Assembly: GCA_000436035.1 (NCBI GenBank)
Contig: FR893244.1
Span: forward strand, 1 to 64,000
Direction of reading: 5' to 3'
DNA: 64,000 bases
Origin: Prevotella sp. CAG:732
GTDB taxonomy: Bacteria > Bacteroidota > Bacteroidia > Bacteroidales > Bacteroidaceae
Shown here: positions 44,540 through 53,990 of the stretch, piece after piece
Numbering within the stretch: position 1 is the first letter of the stretch
How the letters are laid out: every line of letters begins with the position of its first letter
Program-made: the position numbers and the translations under genes
Notes under the pieces: generated by a model
What the model was told of the DNA's origin: nothing
The model's database searches: none
Seen by the model: only the letters and a program-made list of their open reading frames with translations

Positions 44540-45583
44540 ATGGAGCAACAACATCGTTTATGTTATATCAGCCGCAACTATTACAACCTAACAGCAGCTG
44601 GCAACAAGGCGAAAGCCGACAATGAAGACACCCTCGCCGAGATGGGTGCCGTCAACTTGGGATTGCAACGTAGCGTGAAAAATAGTAAGATACTCGCCTT
44701 CTTTATAGATTTAGCAGGCATCATCCGCGCTTGTCTGCTGCTCAAGAGGGGCGATACCCTGTTCTTGCAATATCCTGTCAAGAAATACTTTACGTTCTTG
44801 TGCAGAATCGCAAAAATGAAAGGAGCCAAGACTATCTCGCTCATCCATGACATCGGTTCGATACGTACCCATCGTCTCACACCCACCCAAGAAGTGAAAC
44901 GACTATCACATAGCGATTACATCTTGGCTTCCAACACGAAAATGACAGAATGGCTCAAGGCACATGGCATGAAAAAGCCCATGGGAGCATTAGGATTATT
45001 TGATTATCGCTCCGCCAACTTCAACCAGCATGATCGCACATTCAATCCACAAAAGATAAAGGTAGCTTATGCCGGAGCCTTACACATCAAGAAGAATCCG
45101 TTCTTGATCCAACTGACAGAAGTTCTCAAATCATGGGACTTATATATTTTCGGCAACAAAAACGGCTTGCAGGGATGGAAAGAGAATCCCCGTGTTCACC
45201 ACCAAGGCTTTATGGCTTCCGATGACTTCATCCATTCTGTGGATGCCGACTTCGGACTGGTCTGGGATGGCGACTCCTTGGAGACTTGCTCTGGAGTCTT
45301 TGGCGAATATCTCAAATGGAATTCCCCACACAAGGTTTCATTCTATCTCCGCTCCGCCTTACCCGTCATCATCTGGCAAGAAGCGGCAGTGGCTTCCATC
45401 ATAGAGAAAGAAGGTGCAGGTTTCGCCATCAAAGATCCACAAGAACTGAACGAAAGACTCAAGACCTTGACACCAACGGAATACCACCAGATGAAAGAAA
45501 ACGCAAAGCGCTTGGCAAAGGAACTCAATTCTGGACATTTCCTTCGCCAAGCACTCCAAGAATATTTCACTTCAGAAGTTTGA
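44540..45583 (+). CDS. Glycosyltransferase, GT-B fold (galactofuranosyltransferase-like)
   Basis: A 347-residue cytoplasmic glycosyltransferase. The Rossmann-like halves are visible around LIHDIGSIR (about 105-113) and VAYAGALHIKKNPF (about 176-189); the acceptor-side end has HKVSFYLRSALPVI. Proteins of this look are often annotated as beta-1,6-galactofuranosyltransferases in Bacteroidota, which would fit the glf gene at 55227, but the sugar cannot be confirmed. It is the last gene of the lipid export operon and its 3' end overlaps the convergent GT90 gene by 17 bp. Confidence 0.8.
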   Translation: MEQQHRLCYISRNYYNLTAAGNKAKADNEDTLAEMGAVNLGLQRSVKNSKILAFFIDLAGIIRACLLLKRGDTLFLQYPVKKYFTFLCRIAKMKGAKTISLIHDIGSIRTHRLTPTQEVKRLSHSDYILASNTKMTEWLKAHGMKKPMGALGLFDYRSANFNQHDRTFNPQKIKVAYAGALHIKKNPFLIQLTEVLKSWDLYIFGNKNGLQGWKENPRVHHQGFMASDDFIHSVDADFGLVWDGDSLETCSGVFGEYLKWNSPHKVSFYLRSALPVIIWQEAAVASIIEKEGAGFAIKDPQELNERLKTLTPTEYHQMKENAKRLAKELNSGHFLRQALQEYFTSEV

Positions 45584-46547
45584 AGTACTTATCCAAGACA
45601 AGGAGCGAGATGATTTCCTCTCGTTTCTTGTCTTTAAACTGCTCTACATATTCGTGAGCATGGTCGATAATGGCTTGTGCCTCATCAGGATGAGAAGTAT
45701 AGTAGTCCATTTTTTCTTCCATATCCGATAAGTCTGGTTTCACCTCTATATAATGATAGTTAGGCTTGAGCGCGCCCTCCATGAACCAGGTCTCGCAAGT
45801 AGGCTTAGGCATGATAGCAATGGAGTTGGACGACATAATCCATTTCAAGTTACTAGCTACATCATTTCCTTCCAAAGCCAAGACATACTTGAAAGCCAAA
45901 TGGTCATAGATGGAGATTTTCTCCCCCTTCCACTCAGGTTTAATCAAGTCGATGGTACGCATATCAAAGCGAGGATTGCCAAAATACTGTTCAAAGAACT
46001 TCAAACGGATGTCCTTACCTGCGATTTTTCCACGGAATATCGCCTTGTCTATTTTTTCCGTGAATGGAATCTTATCCTTGACGAAAATAAAATGGCGCAC
46101 CTTATCCATCTTCAGCAATACAGAATTCTGATTCTTGTCATTCAGTGGGCGGCTCTTCACTATCGTAGGAATACCCTCCACATAGATGATGTCACCTTCC
46201 AGCAGATTCCATTTGTTGTTGCCATCAAAAGCCCTGGCATACTCCATTGTATCCAAGAAATACACCTTTTGCTGAGTCATCTTTTGGTCCTTGATGCAAA
46301 CAGCCTTCTTGTCCCAAAGCGCCTTGTCGAGATGTAGGTTCTCTGCATCCAACTTATTATAATAATCCACCCTTTGCAGAATATAACCATAGTCATCTCT
46401 CTTTTTCGCAGCTTCCAAGAGATGCTTTCTTCGCCACATCAGATAGGACGTGGGCAAATGCAAGTTGACATACTCCTTAACATAATACCAAGGCTTACTA
46501 TTTTTGCCGCTATGAAACTTATATCTCAGCTTTTGTAGGTTCATCAT
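45567..46547 (-). CDS. GT90 family (CAP10-like) glycosyltransferase
   Basis: A 326-residue protein with the GT90 marks: IFRGKIAGKD (about 168-177), LALEGNDVASNLKWIM (about 225-240) and the following KPTCETWFMEG and HYIEV elements. GT90 includes fungal CAP10 xylosyltransferases and bacterial LPS-modifying enzymes, so transfer of a sugar to the LPS core or O-chain is likely. It is transcribed from its own promoter (46576-46607) and overlaps the convergent glycosyltransferase by 17 bp at its end. Confidence 0.88.
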   Translation of the reverse strand: MMNLQKLRYKFHSGKNSKPWYYVKEYVNLHLPTSYLMWRRKHLLEAAKKRDDYGYILQRVDYYNKLDAENLHLDKALWDKKAVCIKDQKMTQQKVYFLDTMEYARAFDGNNKWNLLEGDIIYVEGIPTIVKSRPLNDKNQNSVLLKMDKVRHFIFVKDKIPFTEKIDKAIFRGKIAGKDIRLKFFEQYFGNPRFDMRTIDLIKPEWKGEKISIYDHLAFKYVLALEGNDVASNLKWIMSSNSIAIMPKPTCETWFMEGALKPNYHYIEVKPDLSDMEEKMDYYTSHPDEAQAIIDHAHEYVEQFKDKKREEIISLLVLDKYFKLLK

Positions 46548-46575
46548 TTTACATGTTAAAAAGTTAATACTGCTA

Positions 46576-46607
46576 CAAAGGTAGCAATTTATCGCATTTT
46601 AGACAAG
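46576..46607 (-). promoter_or_regulatory. Promoter of the GT90 gene
   Basis: Minus-strand TACCTTTG (46576-46583) preceded after 20 bp by CTTG (46604-46607). It lies about 30 bp upstream of the ATG. Confidence 0.6.
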
Positions 46608-46688
46608 TTTTTCCGACATTTTTTCACTTGCTTTGATAAATTTTCATAAATAAGCCACTCTTACATAGCGACTTTGGGGAATATTTCA

Positions 46689-46696
46689 TATCTTTG
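46689..46696 (+). promoter_or_regulatory. -7 box of the first AAA/PD-(D/E)XK gene
   Basis: TATCTTTG matches the Bacteroidota -7 element and lies 32 bp before the ATG at 46729. No TTTG is at the usual distance. Confidence 0.45.
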
Positions 46697-46728
46697 TAGT
46701 CTTACGAAACAAAAGTGGCAAGAAGAGG

Positions 46729-48309
46729 ATGAACAAAATCAAGAGAAGAAGACTTCCTGTAGGCATACAGTCCTTCAAGAAAATAAGAGAAGAAAGGTAT
46801 CTCTACGTTGACAAGAGTGATATCGTCTGGGATTTGGCGAACAATGGCAATCAAAATATTTATTTGAGCCGACCTCGCCGATTCGGGAAGTCTGTGCTTG
46901 TCAATACACTACAAGCTTACTTTGAGGGAAAAAAGGAACTCTTCGAAGGCCTAAAAATCATGGAGTTGGAAGATGAGTGGAAGCAATACCCCGTCATCCG
47001 ACTCGACATGAGCCGTGGAGGAGCCAATGCAGATACTTTGCGTTCATATCTGAACATTCTTTTTAAGCAATATGAGGAACTCTATCAGATTGCACCAGAG
47101 CCCACAGCCCAGCTTGCAGATCGCTTCCATGCCATCCTTACTGCTGCCTATGAAAAAACAGGAGAACAAGTCGTTGTTCTTATAGACGAATACGACTCTC
47201 CACTCCAACATTCTTGGAAAACAGCAACCCATGAGGCTTGCACAGAAGTCTATCGTGAAGTATTCGCCATTCTCAAAGCTGACGATGAAATTGAGAGATT
47301 TGTATTCCTTACGGGTATCACCAAGTTCACCCAAATCTCCCTTTTCTCTGTGCTCAACAACCTCACCAATGTCAGCTTTGAGCCAAAATATGCAGCCATC
47401 TGTGGAATCACAGAAACTGAAATCAAGGAGAACTTCCAACCTGAACTAGAGAAAATGGCTGAGGTTAACGACTGGACGCTCCAAGAAACTCACGACAAGC
47501 TGAAGGACTATTATGATGGCTATCATTTCAGCCGCCGAAACATGACAGACATTTACAATCCGTTCAGCCTCATCAATGCGCTAAGTTCACAAGAACTTCG
47601 CAGCTATTGGGCTTCTTCGGGTGCGACATCCATGTTGAATAAGTTTGTAAAAGATGTAGAGTTGCGCCTCAGCAATTTTGACGACTGCTTGGTACTACGC
47701 AATACGCTGGAAACTTCCGATGTCACAGGAGGTGGTCCAGAATTGTTTCTCTACCAATGTGGCTACCTGACCATCAAGGGAACAGAAAGAAACATTTACC
47801 GTCTAGGTTTCCCCAATGAGGAAGTGAAGCAAGCCCTATACGAGACAGTGTTGCCAGCATTAACCATGAGAGCAGAAGGCGATATACAGTCCATACAAGC
47901 ACAACTCTATCTAGCTCTAGATACTTGCCAGTTGCCTGATGCCATGAAATCCCTCAAGGCATTGATTGCCGACGTACCTTACAGCAACAAGAAGTTGGCA
48001 AGCATGGATATGGAGGAGCGTTATCGCCTCATCATCAGCAGCATCCTCAATGCCATAGGGTTCCGCACAGAGGTAGAGCACATGCTCTCTACTGGCAGAA
48101 TCGACATTCTCTGCATCACTCCGCATTATACCTATGTGATAGAGTTGAAACTCTCCAAGAACGGTGGTGTCGCCGCTGCCGAGAAGCAAATAAAGGACAA
48201 CCAGTACCTTGAGCCTTTCAAGGCAGACAAGAACAGGAAAGTCATAGCACTCGCCATTGAGTTGGAAGATTTGGGCAAGGGATTGCTGGAGTGGAAAAGA
48301 GTGGAATAG
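46729..48309 (+). CDS. AAA-ATPase-like / PD-(D/E)XK nuclease-like protein, copy 1
   Basis: A 526-residue protein of the AAA-ATPase_like (PF09820) plus PDDEXK_9 (PF08011) architecture. Walker A is unusual, RPRRFGKS (48-55), Walker B is VVLIDEYDSP (about 145-154), and ITKFTQISLFS is a conserved family phrase. The C-terminal nuclease-like fold has the RIDILCI...YVIELKL pattern (Asp and Glu-x-Lys) near 455-475. These proteins are numerous in Bacteroidota and of unproven function. A second copy follows 32 bp later, with its 3' end almost identical at DNA level. Confidence 0.88.
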   Translation: MNKIKRRRLPVGIQSFKKIREERYLYVDKSDIVWDLANNGNQNIYLSRPRRFGKSVLVNTLQAYFEGKKELFEGLKIMELEDEWKQYPVIRLDMSRGGANADTLRSYLNILFKQYEELYQIAPEPTAQLADRFHAILTAAYEKTGEQVVVLIDEYDSPLQHSWKTATHEACTEVYREVFAILKADDEIERFVFLTGITKFTQISLFSVLNNLTNVSFEPKYAAICGITETEIKENFQPELEKMAEVNDWTLQETHDKLKDYYDGYHFSRRNMTDIYNPFSLINALSSQELRSYWASSGATSMLNKFVKDVELRLSNFDDCLVLRNTLETSDVTGGGPELFLYQCGYLTIKGTERNIYRLGFPNEEVKQALYETVLPALTMRAEGDIQSIQAQLYLALDTCQLPDAMKSLKALIADVPYSNKKLASMDMEERYRLIISSILNAIGFRTEVEHMLSTGRIDILCITPHYTYVIELKLSKNGGVAAAEKQIKDNQYLEPFKADKNRKVIALAIELEDLGKGLLEWKRVE

Positions 48310-48341
48310 CAATAGTGTTTCATCAAAAAAAAAGAAGAGCG

Positions 48342-49922
48342 ATGAAAGAAATCAAGAAAAGAAGACTTCCCGCTGGCATACAGTCCTTCACGGCGATTCG
48401 TGAAGGCGGATATGCTTACGTTGACAAAACTGACATAGTATGGCAAATCGTGAACGAAGGAGACAAATACAATTACCTGAGTCGTCCTCGCCGATTTGGC
48501 AAGTCTATTCTTGTTGATACACTCCAATGCTATTTAGAGGGAAGGAAAGAACTGTTTGAAGGGCTAAAGATCATGCAGTTTGAAAAGGATTGGGTAAAAC
48601 ACCCGGTCATCCACTTTGATATGAGTGGAGCGGGGTCTTCACGAGAGGAACTTACTTCTTTCTTTGAAGACACTTTCGAAGAATATGAGAAGAAGTATGG
48701 CATTGTTTCTCATCCTAAGACCTTGTCAAAACGCTTCAAGAATATCATTATGACCGCCAGAGAACAGAGCGGTCAGAAGGTTGCCGTGTTGATAGATGAA
48801 TACGATTCCCCTCTGCAACACTCTTGGAAGACTCCTCATCATGAAGAGTGCACAGAGGTGTATCGCACGGTGTTTGCCATTCTCAAGGAAGCTGATGAAT
48901 ACGAGAAGTTCGTGTTTATCACTGGCATCACCAAGTTCACACAGATTTCTCTCTTTTCCGTACTCAACAACTTGACCAACCAGAGTTTTAACCCACAATG
49001 GACAACCATCTGTGGTATTACGGAAGAAGAAATCAAGGAGAACTTTACACCTGAGCTAAAAGGCATGTCAAATGCCAATGGATGGACTCTGCAAGAAACT
49101 CATAACAAACTGAAGAGCTACTATGATGGCTATCACTTCAGTAAAGGCAACATGACGGACATCTACAACCCTTTCAGTTTGATCAAAGCCTTATCCAGTG
49201 GCAACATTCAAAATTTCTGGGCTTCATCAGGTGCGACTACATTATTGCCAAAATTCGTGGACCACATGGAGTTGCGACTGAAAGACTTCGAGAATTGCCC
49301 TATTATGCCTCTCACCTTGGAAACATCCGATGTCACAGGAGGAGGACCTGAATTATTTCTCTATCAGTGTGGCTATTTGACCATCAAGGGAACAGAAGGG
49401 AGCGTTTACCGCCTAGGTTTCCCTAATGAGGAAGTGAAGCAAGCTCTATACGAGACAGTGTTGCCAGCATTGACCATGAGGGCAGAAGGCGACACCCAAT
49501 CTCAACAAGCACAACTTTATCTTGCTCTAGAGGCTTGCCAATTGCCTGATGCCATGAAATCTCTCAAGGCATTGATTGCCGACGTACCGTACAGCAACAA
49601 GAAGTTGGCTAGCATGGATATGGAGGAGCGTTACCGCCTCATCATCAGCAGCATCCTCAATGCCATAGGGTTCCGCACAGAGGTAGAGCACATGCTCTCC
49701 ACTGGCAGAATCGACATTCTCTGCATCACTCCCCATTATACCTATGTGATAGAGTTGAAACTCACCAAGAACGGAGGTGTTGCCGCTGCCGAGAAGCAGA
49801 TAAGGGACAACCAATACCTAGACCCTTTCAAGGCAGACAAGACACGACAAGTAGTAGGACTTGCCATCGAGTTGGAAGACTTGGGTAAGGGGTTGCTGGA
49901 GTGGAAGAGAGTGAAAGAATGA
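48342..49922 (+). CDS. AAA-ATPase-like / PD-(D/E)XK nuclease-like protein, copy 2
   Basis: A 526-residue paralogue of the preceding gene with the same motifs: Walker A RPRRFGKS, Walker B VAVLIDEYDSP, and C-terminal nuclease-like Asp ... Glu-x-Lys pattern. The first 380 residues differ clearly from copy 1 (for example GAGSSREELTSFFEDTF against RGGANADTLRSYLNI), whereas the last 140 residues are almost the same. The start is placed at 48342 because MKEIKKRRLPAGIQSF aligns with the start of copy 1; an upstream in-frame ATG at 48291 lies inside copy 1. Confidence 0.87.
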   Translation: MKEIKKRRLPAGIQSFTAIREGGYAYVDKTDIVWQIVNEGDKYNYLSRPRRFGKSILVDTLQCYLEGRKELFEGLKIMQFEKDWVKHPVIHFDMSGAGSSREELTSFFEDTFEEYEKKYGIVSHPKTLSKRFKNIIMTAREQSGQKVAVLIDEYDSPLQHSWKTPHHEECTEVYRTVFAILKEADEYEKFVFITGITKFTQISLFSVLNNLTNQSFNPQWTTICGITEEEIKENFTPELKGMSNANGWTLQETHNKLKSYYDGYHFSKGNMTDIYNPFSLIKALSSGNIQNFWASSGATTLLPKFVDHMELRLKDFENCPIMPLTLETSDVTGGGPELFLYQCGYLTIKGTEGSVYRLGFPNEEVKQALYETVLPALTMRAEGDTQSQQAQLYLALEACQLPDAMKSLKALIADVPYSNKKLASMDMEERYRLIISSILNAIGFRTEVEHMLSTGRIDILCITPHYTYVIELKLTKNGGVAAAEKQIRDNQYLDPFKADKTRQVVGLAIELEDLGKGLLEWKRVKE

Positions 49923-50014
49923 AGAGTATAAAAGAAATATACTATCACTCGCAAAAATATTAGCAAAAAAATGCAAGATTTTCATAGTCATTTCGTTTAC
50001 TAAATAAAAACATT

Positions 50015-50938
50015 ATGATTCACATAGCTTGTAACATAGACAACAATTACATTATGCAGTGTTGTACTACACTGGAATCCATAATGTATAATAACAAAAA
50101 CGAGCAAATCACATTTCATATCATCGCTTTTCAACTAAGCGATGAAGCCAAAAATATGATTACAAATGAAGTAAAGAAGTACCATCAAACTGTATTTTTT
50201 TATCAATATACTCCAAGTGCCACGTTACCAACATTTACAAGTGCTCACATCTCCCTTGCTGCTTATCTTAGGTTATTTGTTGCAGACATCATACCTGAGA
50301 ATATCCACAAGATTATCTATCTTGACTGTGACATCATTGTCAATGGAGAAATTAGAGGCTTATGGGACATCAATATTGCAGAATATGCAGTGGCAGCTGT
50401 GGAAGATATGTGGAGTGGAAAACCTTGTTATTATGAGCGTTTAAACTATAGTTCAAAATTCACCTATTTCAATTCAGGTGTACTATTAATCAATTTGGAT
50501 GTTTGGCGTTCAAGCCATATCGGACAAGTTAGCATGGAATATGCCATCAAACATGCAAGTTCACTCATCTTCAACGACCAAGATATTCTGAACGCACTAC
50601 TTCATGACAAGAAACTACTCATACCATTTAGATGGAATGTGCAAGATGGTTTCTTACGTAGAAAAAGAAGAATACGTCCACAGGCTATACCAGCATTATT
50701 GGCAGATTTGAAACATCCTATCATCATACACTATACAGGACATAGAAAGCCTTGGCTATATTTATGCCAAAGCCCTTACCAAGGACTATACCTTAAATAT
50801 CAAGACATGACTGATTGGAAAGGAATTCGTCCTAAAATTCCCATGTCTTGGAAAATCAAAACTGTCATAGACAAAACTTTATACCTATTCCATTTAAAAC
50901 TTCAGAAATACGACTATAAAAATTGCGTAAGTTTATGA
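50015..50938 (+). CDS. GT8 family glycosyltransferase
   Basis: A 307-residue retaining glycosyltransferase of family 8. The metal-binding DxD is YLDCDII (Asp104, Asp106), with the acceptor-site FNSGVLLINLDVW segment and HYTGHRKPW (the second metal-binding His region) following. GT8 enzymes add galactose or glucose to LPS core or O-antigen. It is the first gene of an AT-rich run of four glycosyltransferases; its stop overlaps the next start (ATGA at 50935). Confidence 0.92.
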   Translation: MIHIACNIDNNYIMQCCTTLESIMYNNKNEQITFHIIAFQLSDEAKNMITNEVKKYHQTVFFYQYTPSATLPTFTSAHISLAAYLRLFVADIIPENIHKIIYLDCDIIVNGEIRGLWDINIAEYAVAAVEDMWSGKPCYYERLNYSSKFTYFNSGVLLINLDVWRSSHIGQVSMEYAIKHASSLIFNDQDILNALLHDKKLLIPFRWNVQDGFLRRKRRIRPQAIPALLADLKHPIIIHYTGHRKPWLYLCQSPYQGLYLKYQDMTDWKGIRPKIPMSWKIKTVIDKTLYLFHLKLQKYDYKNCVSL

Positions 50939-51930
50939 AACCAGAATTAAGCATTATTGTTCCCGTTTATAACACCGCACGTTATTTAACCCAATGTATA
51001 GACTCCATTACCAAGCAAACTTTTAAGAATTGGGAACTTATACTTGTAGATGATGGTTCAGAAGATGGTTCTTCTGAACTATGCGATGAATGGTGTCAAA
51101 AAGATGCCAGAATAAAAGTCATCCACAAACAGAATACAGGGCAAGCAGATAGTAGAAACCAAGCGCTTAAGATATGTCAAGGAGCCTATATTGGCTTCGT
51201 TGATAGCGATGATTGGATTGATGAGAATATGTATGAAATATTACTTCAAGAGATTAAATCGACAAATTCTGACATTGCTATTTGCACTCATTATGAAGAA
51301 AGCAAAAATGATTCTTATGCTAATGTCTCAACCATCAAACGACAGATTATCAATCAAAAAGAAATACAACAACTGATCATTAAGGATAAAATAAAAAGCT
51401 ATATTTGGCAAATGTTATTCAAGCAAGAACTCTTACAAGAATTCATGCCCGCCAACAAGAACTATGAGGACTATTCCATCTTGCCTCATTGGTTTCACAA
51501 TGTCAAACAAGTTGTTTACACAAACCAACCTCTTTACCATTATAGACTTCGTAAAAGTAGTATCGTACACAATTTATCACTCAAAAGATATTATGAATTC
51601 TTTCAAGCAGAAATTTCAAGATACCATTATTACGTCCATTCTCCCTTCAAGAAGATGGCAAAAAGAATGGTCGCCAAACGAGGCATTAAGGCTGCAAAAT
51701 ACATTTCGAGAAGCAATTCTCTATATACTCAAAAGGAAATAAAGTCATTCATAATAAAAATAACGAAAGATTTAAAAAACATACATAAAAATGGAATGGA
51801 GAAACTGAGTTACAAAGAGCGTTTTCTTCTATTTCTCCTACTTCAGCACCCCAACAAATTCATTGCATACCAGCAATTTATGCACAAATTAATATTACAC
51901 AAACATCGACACATTGATTTATATGAATAA
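50935..51930 (+). CDS. GT2 family glycosyltransferase (EpsJ-like)
   Basis: A 331-residue GT-A glycosyltransferase. The start LSIIVPVYNTARYL and VDDGSEDGS (about 38-46) bind the nucleotide sugar, and VDSDDWID (about 84-91) supplies the metal-binding DxD. The C-terminal ~100 residues are Lys-rich and helical, as in capsule/O-antigen transferases that dock to the membrane. The ATG at 50935 is used because the frame upstream offers only a TTG. Confidence 0.9.
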   Translation: MKPELSIIVPVYNTARYLTQCIDSITKQTFKNWELILVDDGSEDGSSELCDEWCQKDARIKVIHKQNTGQADSRNQALKICQGAYIGFVDSDDWIDENMYEILLQEIKSTNSDIAICTHYEESKNDSYANVSTIKRQIINQKEIQQLIIKDKIKSYIWQMLFKQELLQEFMPANKNYEDYSILPHWFHNVKQVVYTNQPLYHYRLRKSSIVHNLSLKRYYEFFQAEISRYHYYVHSPFKKMAKRMVAKRGIKAAKYISRSNSLYTQKEIKSFIIKITKDLKNIHKNGMEKLSYKERFLLFLLLQHPNKFIAYQQFMHKLILHKHRHIDLYE

Positions 51931-51931
51931 T

Positions 51932-52756
51932 ATGAAAAATAAAGTTACTATTATCACGGTCAATTATAACAATCTGGAAGGATTGAAAAGAACAATCCCT
52001 TCCGTATTGTCACAAACCTTTCATGACTATGAATATATTGTGATTGACGGTGGTTCGACAGATGGAAGTAAGGAATACATAGAGAGCCAACAACAAGGGC
52101 TCACCTATTGGGTAAGCGAAAGAGACAAGGGCATTTATCCTGCCATGAACAAGGGAATCGCCCAAGCTCATGGAGAATATTGTATCTTCATGAATTCTGG
52201 AGACCATTTTTTCTCTTCTGTAGCATTAGAACAAGCTGCGCTTGAATTAGACGGAACTGACTTTTGCGTTGGTAAGACTATAGTTATTGATGAACGTCTA
52301 GCATATCTCTGTACTCCGCCCCAAAAACTATCATTCAATTTTATTAAAGACAAAGCTTTAATACACCAATCCATTTTCATCAAGACGCAGTTGTTACAGG
52401 AACATCCCTACAATGAGAAGCTCAAAATCGTTTCAGATTGGGCTAACATTCTAGAAAGTTGGTGTTTCTACAACAGCACATACAAACCATTGTCACCTAT
52501 CATATCTGCATACTATAGGGATGGACTCTCGTCTTTAAACGAGGAATTACTCAGCAAGGAAAGACTACAAGTCATCAAAGACTTATTTGGAGAGAATCTC
52601 CCTCATGAAAAAATATCCAAGGAAGAAAAAAGAGAAAGACTCGACGACGAGTTTAATTTCAAATTACGCCGTGCCATAGCGCTAGGACCTATAGCACGTG
52701 ATTGGAAAATCATTCGTAATGGATTTAAATTCTTATGGAGAGACTTATTTTATTAA
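51932..52756 (+). CDS. GT2 family glycosyltransferase (WcaA-like)
   Basis: A 274-residue GT-A glycosyltransferase beginning VTIITVNYNN, with VIDGGSTDGS (about 36-45) and KGIYPAMNKGIAQAHGEY followed by FMNSGD (the DxD position is NSGD). These are typical of GT2 enzymes of colanic-acid or capsule loci. The ATG at 51932 follows the previous stop by one base; an in-frame ATG at 51923 inside the previous gene is an alternative. Confidence 0.9.
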   Translation: MKNKVTIITVNYNNLEGLKRTIPSVLSQTFHDYEYIVIDGGSTDGSKEYIESQQQGLTYWVSERDKGIYPAMNKGIAQAHGEYCIFMNSGDHFFSSVALEQAALELDGTDFCVGKTIVIDERLAYLCTPPQKLSFNFIKDKALIHQSIFIKTQLLQEHPYNEKLKIVSDWANILESWCFYNSTYKPLSPIISAYYRDGLSSLNEELLSKERLQVIKDLFGENLPHEKISKEEKRERLDDEFNFKLRRAIALGPIARDWKIIRNGFKFLWRDLFY

Positions 52757-52774
52757 CACAAGCAAAGAATCAAT

Positions 52775-53932
52775 ATGAAAATTTTATATGACTACCAAGC
52801 CTTTGATATGCAAACACATGGGGGAGTTTCAAGATATTTTTCTGAACTTATAAGTCATTTGCCCCAAAACATCAAGACAGACATCAGTGTCATTGAGACC
52901 AATAATATATACTTGAAAGCCCTAGGCAAAGAACCTGCTGGAACTTTATACAAGAATTTTCTATGGCATAAAGATTCTCCGATAAAGCACTTTATGTACA
53001 AGCTATATTACAATGCTAAAAATGGAGCCTTCAGCAAATTGGATCATACACCAGCGATTAATCGTTTTGAATCAATAAAGCTTCTCAAAGAAGGTGACTT
53101 CGATTTGTTGCATCCTACATTCTTTGACCCATACTTTCTTCGGTTTATTGGGAACAAGCCGTTTGTCATCACAGTTCATGATATGATACCAGAACTGTTC
53201 CCTCAATATTATGCTTGTGATGATATACAAATCATACACAAGAACATCACCATACCACAAGCTGCACACATCATTACTGTGAGCCAACAAACAAAGTTGG
53301 ATTTATGCCGTGTCATGAATATAAAAGAAGAACAAGTCAGCGTTGTTTATCATGGTGCCAACGAATCTCAATACATCCCAAATGAGAATGACAAGGATTT
53401 CGAATATATTCTCTATGTAGGCGAACGCCACCTTTACAAGAATTTCAATGACTTTGCCAAAAGTTGTATACCTATTTTAAAGCGCCACAAGGAGCTAATG
53501 GTCATTTGTACAGGAAAGCCTTTTACAGATTCTGAAAGAAAGATGCTCAAAGAATACGGAATGGAGAATAGATTCAAACATCGCTTCGTTGAAAACGACC
53601 AAGAGATGCTTGATCTTTATCATTATGCTCTAGCATTCGTCTTTCCATCTTCTTATGAAGGTTTTGGACTACCAATTCTAGAGGCCTACAAAGCCGGTTG
53701 CCCCGTCCTGCTCAATCATGCAAGTTGCTTCCCAGAGATAGCAGGAGATGCCGCCATTTTCTTCAACATGAACGAAAAGGAAAACAATTTTGAAGAACAA
53801 TTCGAAACTTTCTATTATCTGAATGGAAGTGAAAGAAATGAACTCATCAAGAAACAAAAAGAAAGACTTAAGCGATATTCTTGGGATAAATCAGCTAAGA
53901 AATCCGCTGAGATTTATCAACGGTTTGTATAA
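52775..53932 (+). CDS. GT4 family glycosyltransferase
   Basis: A 385-residue GT-B glycosyltransferase. The N-terminal half has GGVSRYFSEL (acceptor side) and TVHDMIPELFP; the C-terminal half has ILYVGERHLYKN (about 212-223) and the donor-binding PSSYEGFGLPILEA with Glu295 and Glu303. It probably transfers mannose or a similar sugar in surface polysaccharide assembly. It ends the AT-rich glycosyltransferase run and is followed by a hairpin. Confidence 0.92.
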   Translation: MKILYDYQAFDMQTHGGVSRYFSELISHLPQNIKTDISVIETNNIYLKALGKEPAGTLYKNFLWHKDSPIKHFMYKLYYNAKNGAFSKLDHTPAINRFESIKLLKEGDFDLLHPTFFDPYFLRFIGNKPFVITVHDMIPELFPQYYACDDIQIIHKNITIPQAAHIITVSQQTKLDLCRVMNIKEEQVSVVYHGANESQYIPNENDKDFEYILYVGERHLYKNFNDFAKSCIPILKRHKELMVICTGKPFTDSERKMLKEYGMENRFKHRFVENDQEMLDLYHYALAFVFPSSYEGFGLPILEAYKAGCPVLLNHASCFPEIAGDAAIFFNMNEKENNFEEQFETFYYLNGSERNELIKKQKERLKRYSWDKSAKKSAEIYQRFV

Positions 53933-53961
53933 CTTTTATCTTTTATCTCAAGCTATCATAG

Positions 53962-53990
53962 AATTTGCTCCACAAGTTGTGGAGCAAATT
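53962..53990. terminator. Hairpin after the glycosyltransferase run
   Basis: Perfect 12 bp stem AATTTGCTCCAC / GTGGAGCAAATT with loop AAGTT. It is followed by A6 rather than a T tract on the plus strand, so termination is likely but not certain. Confidence 0.55.
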
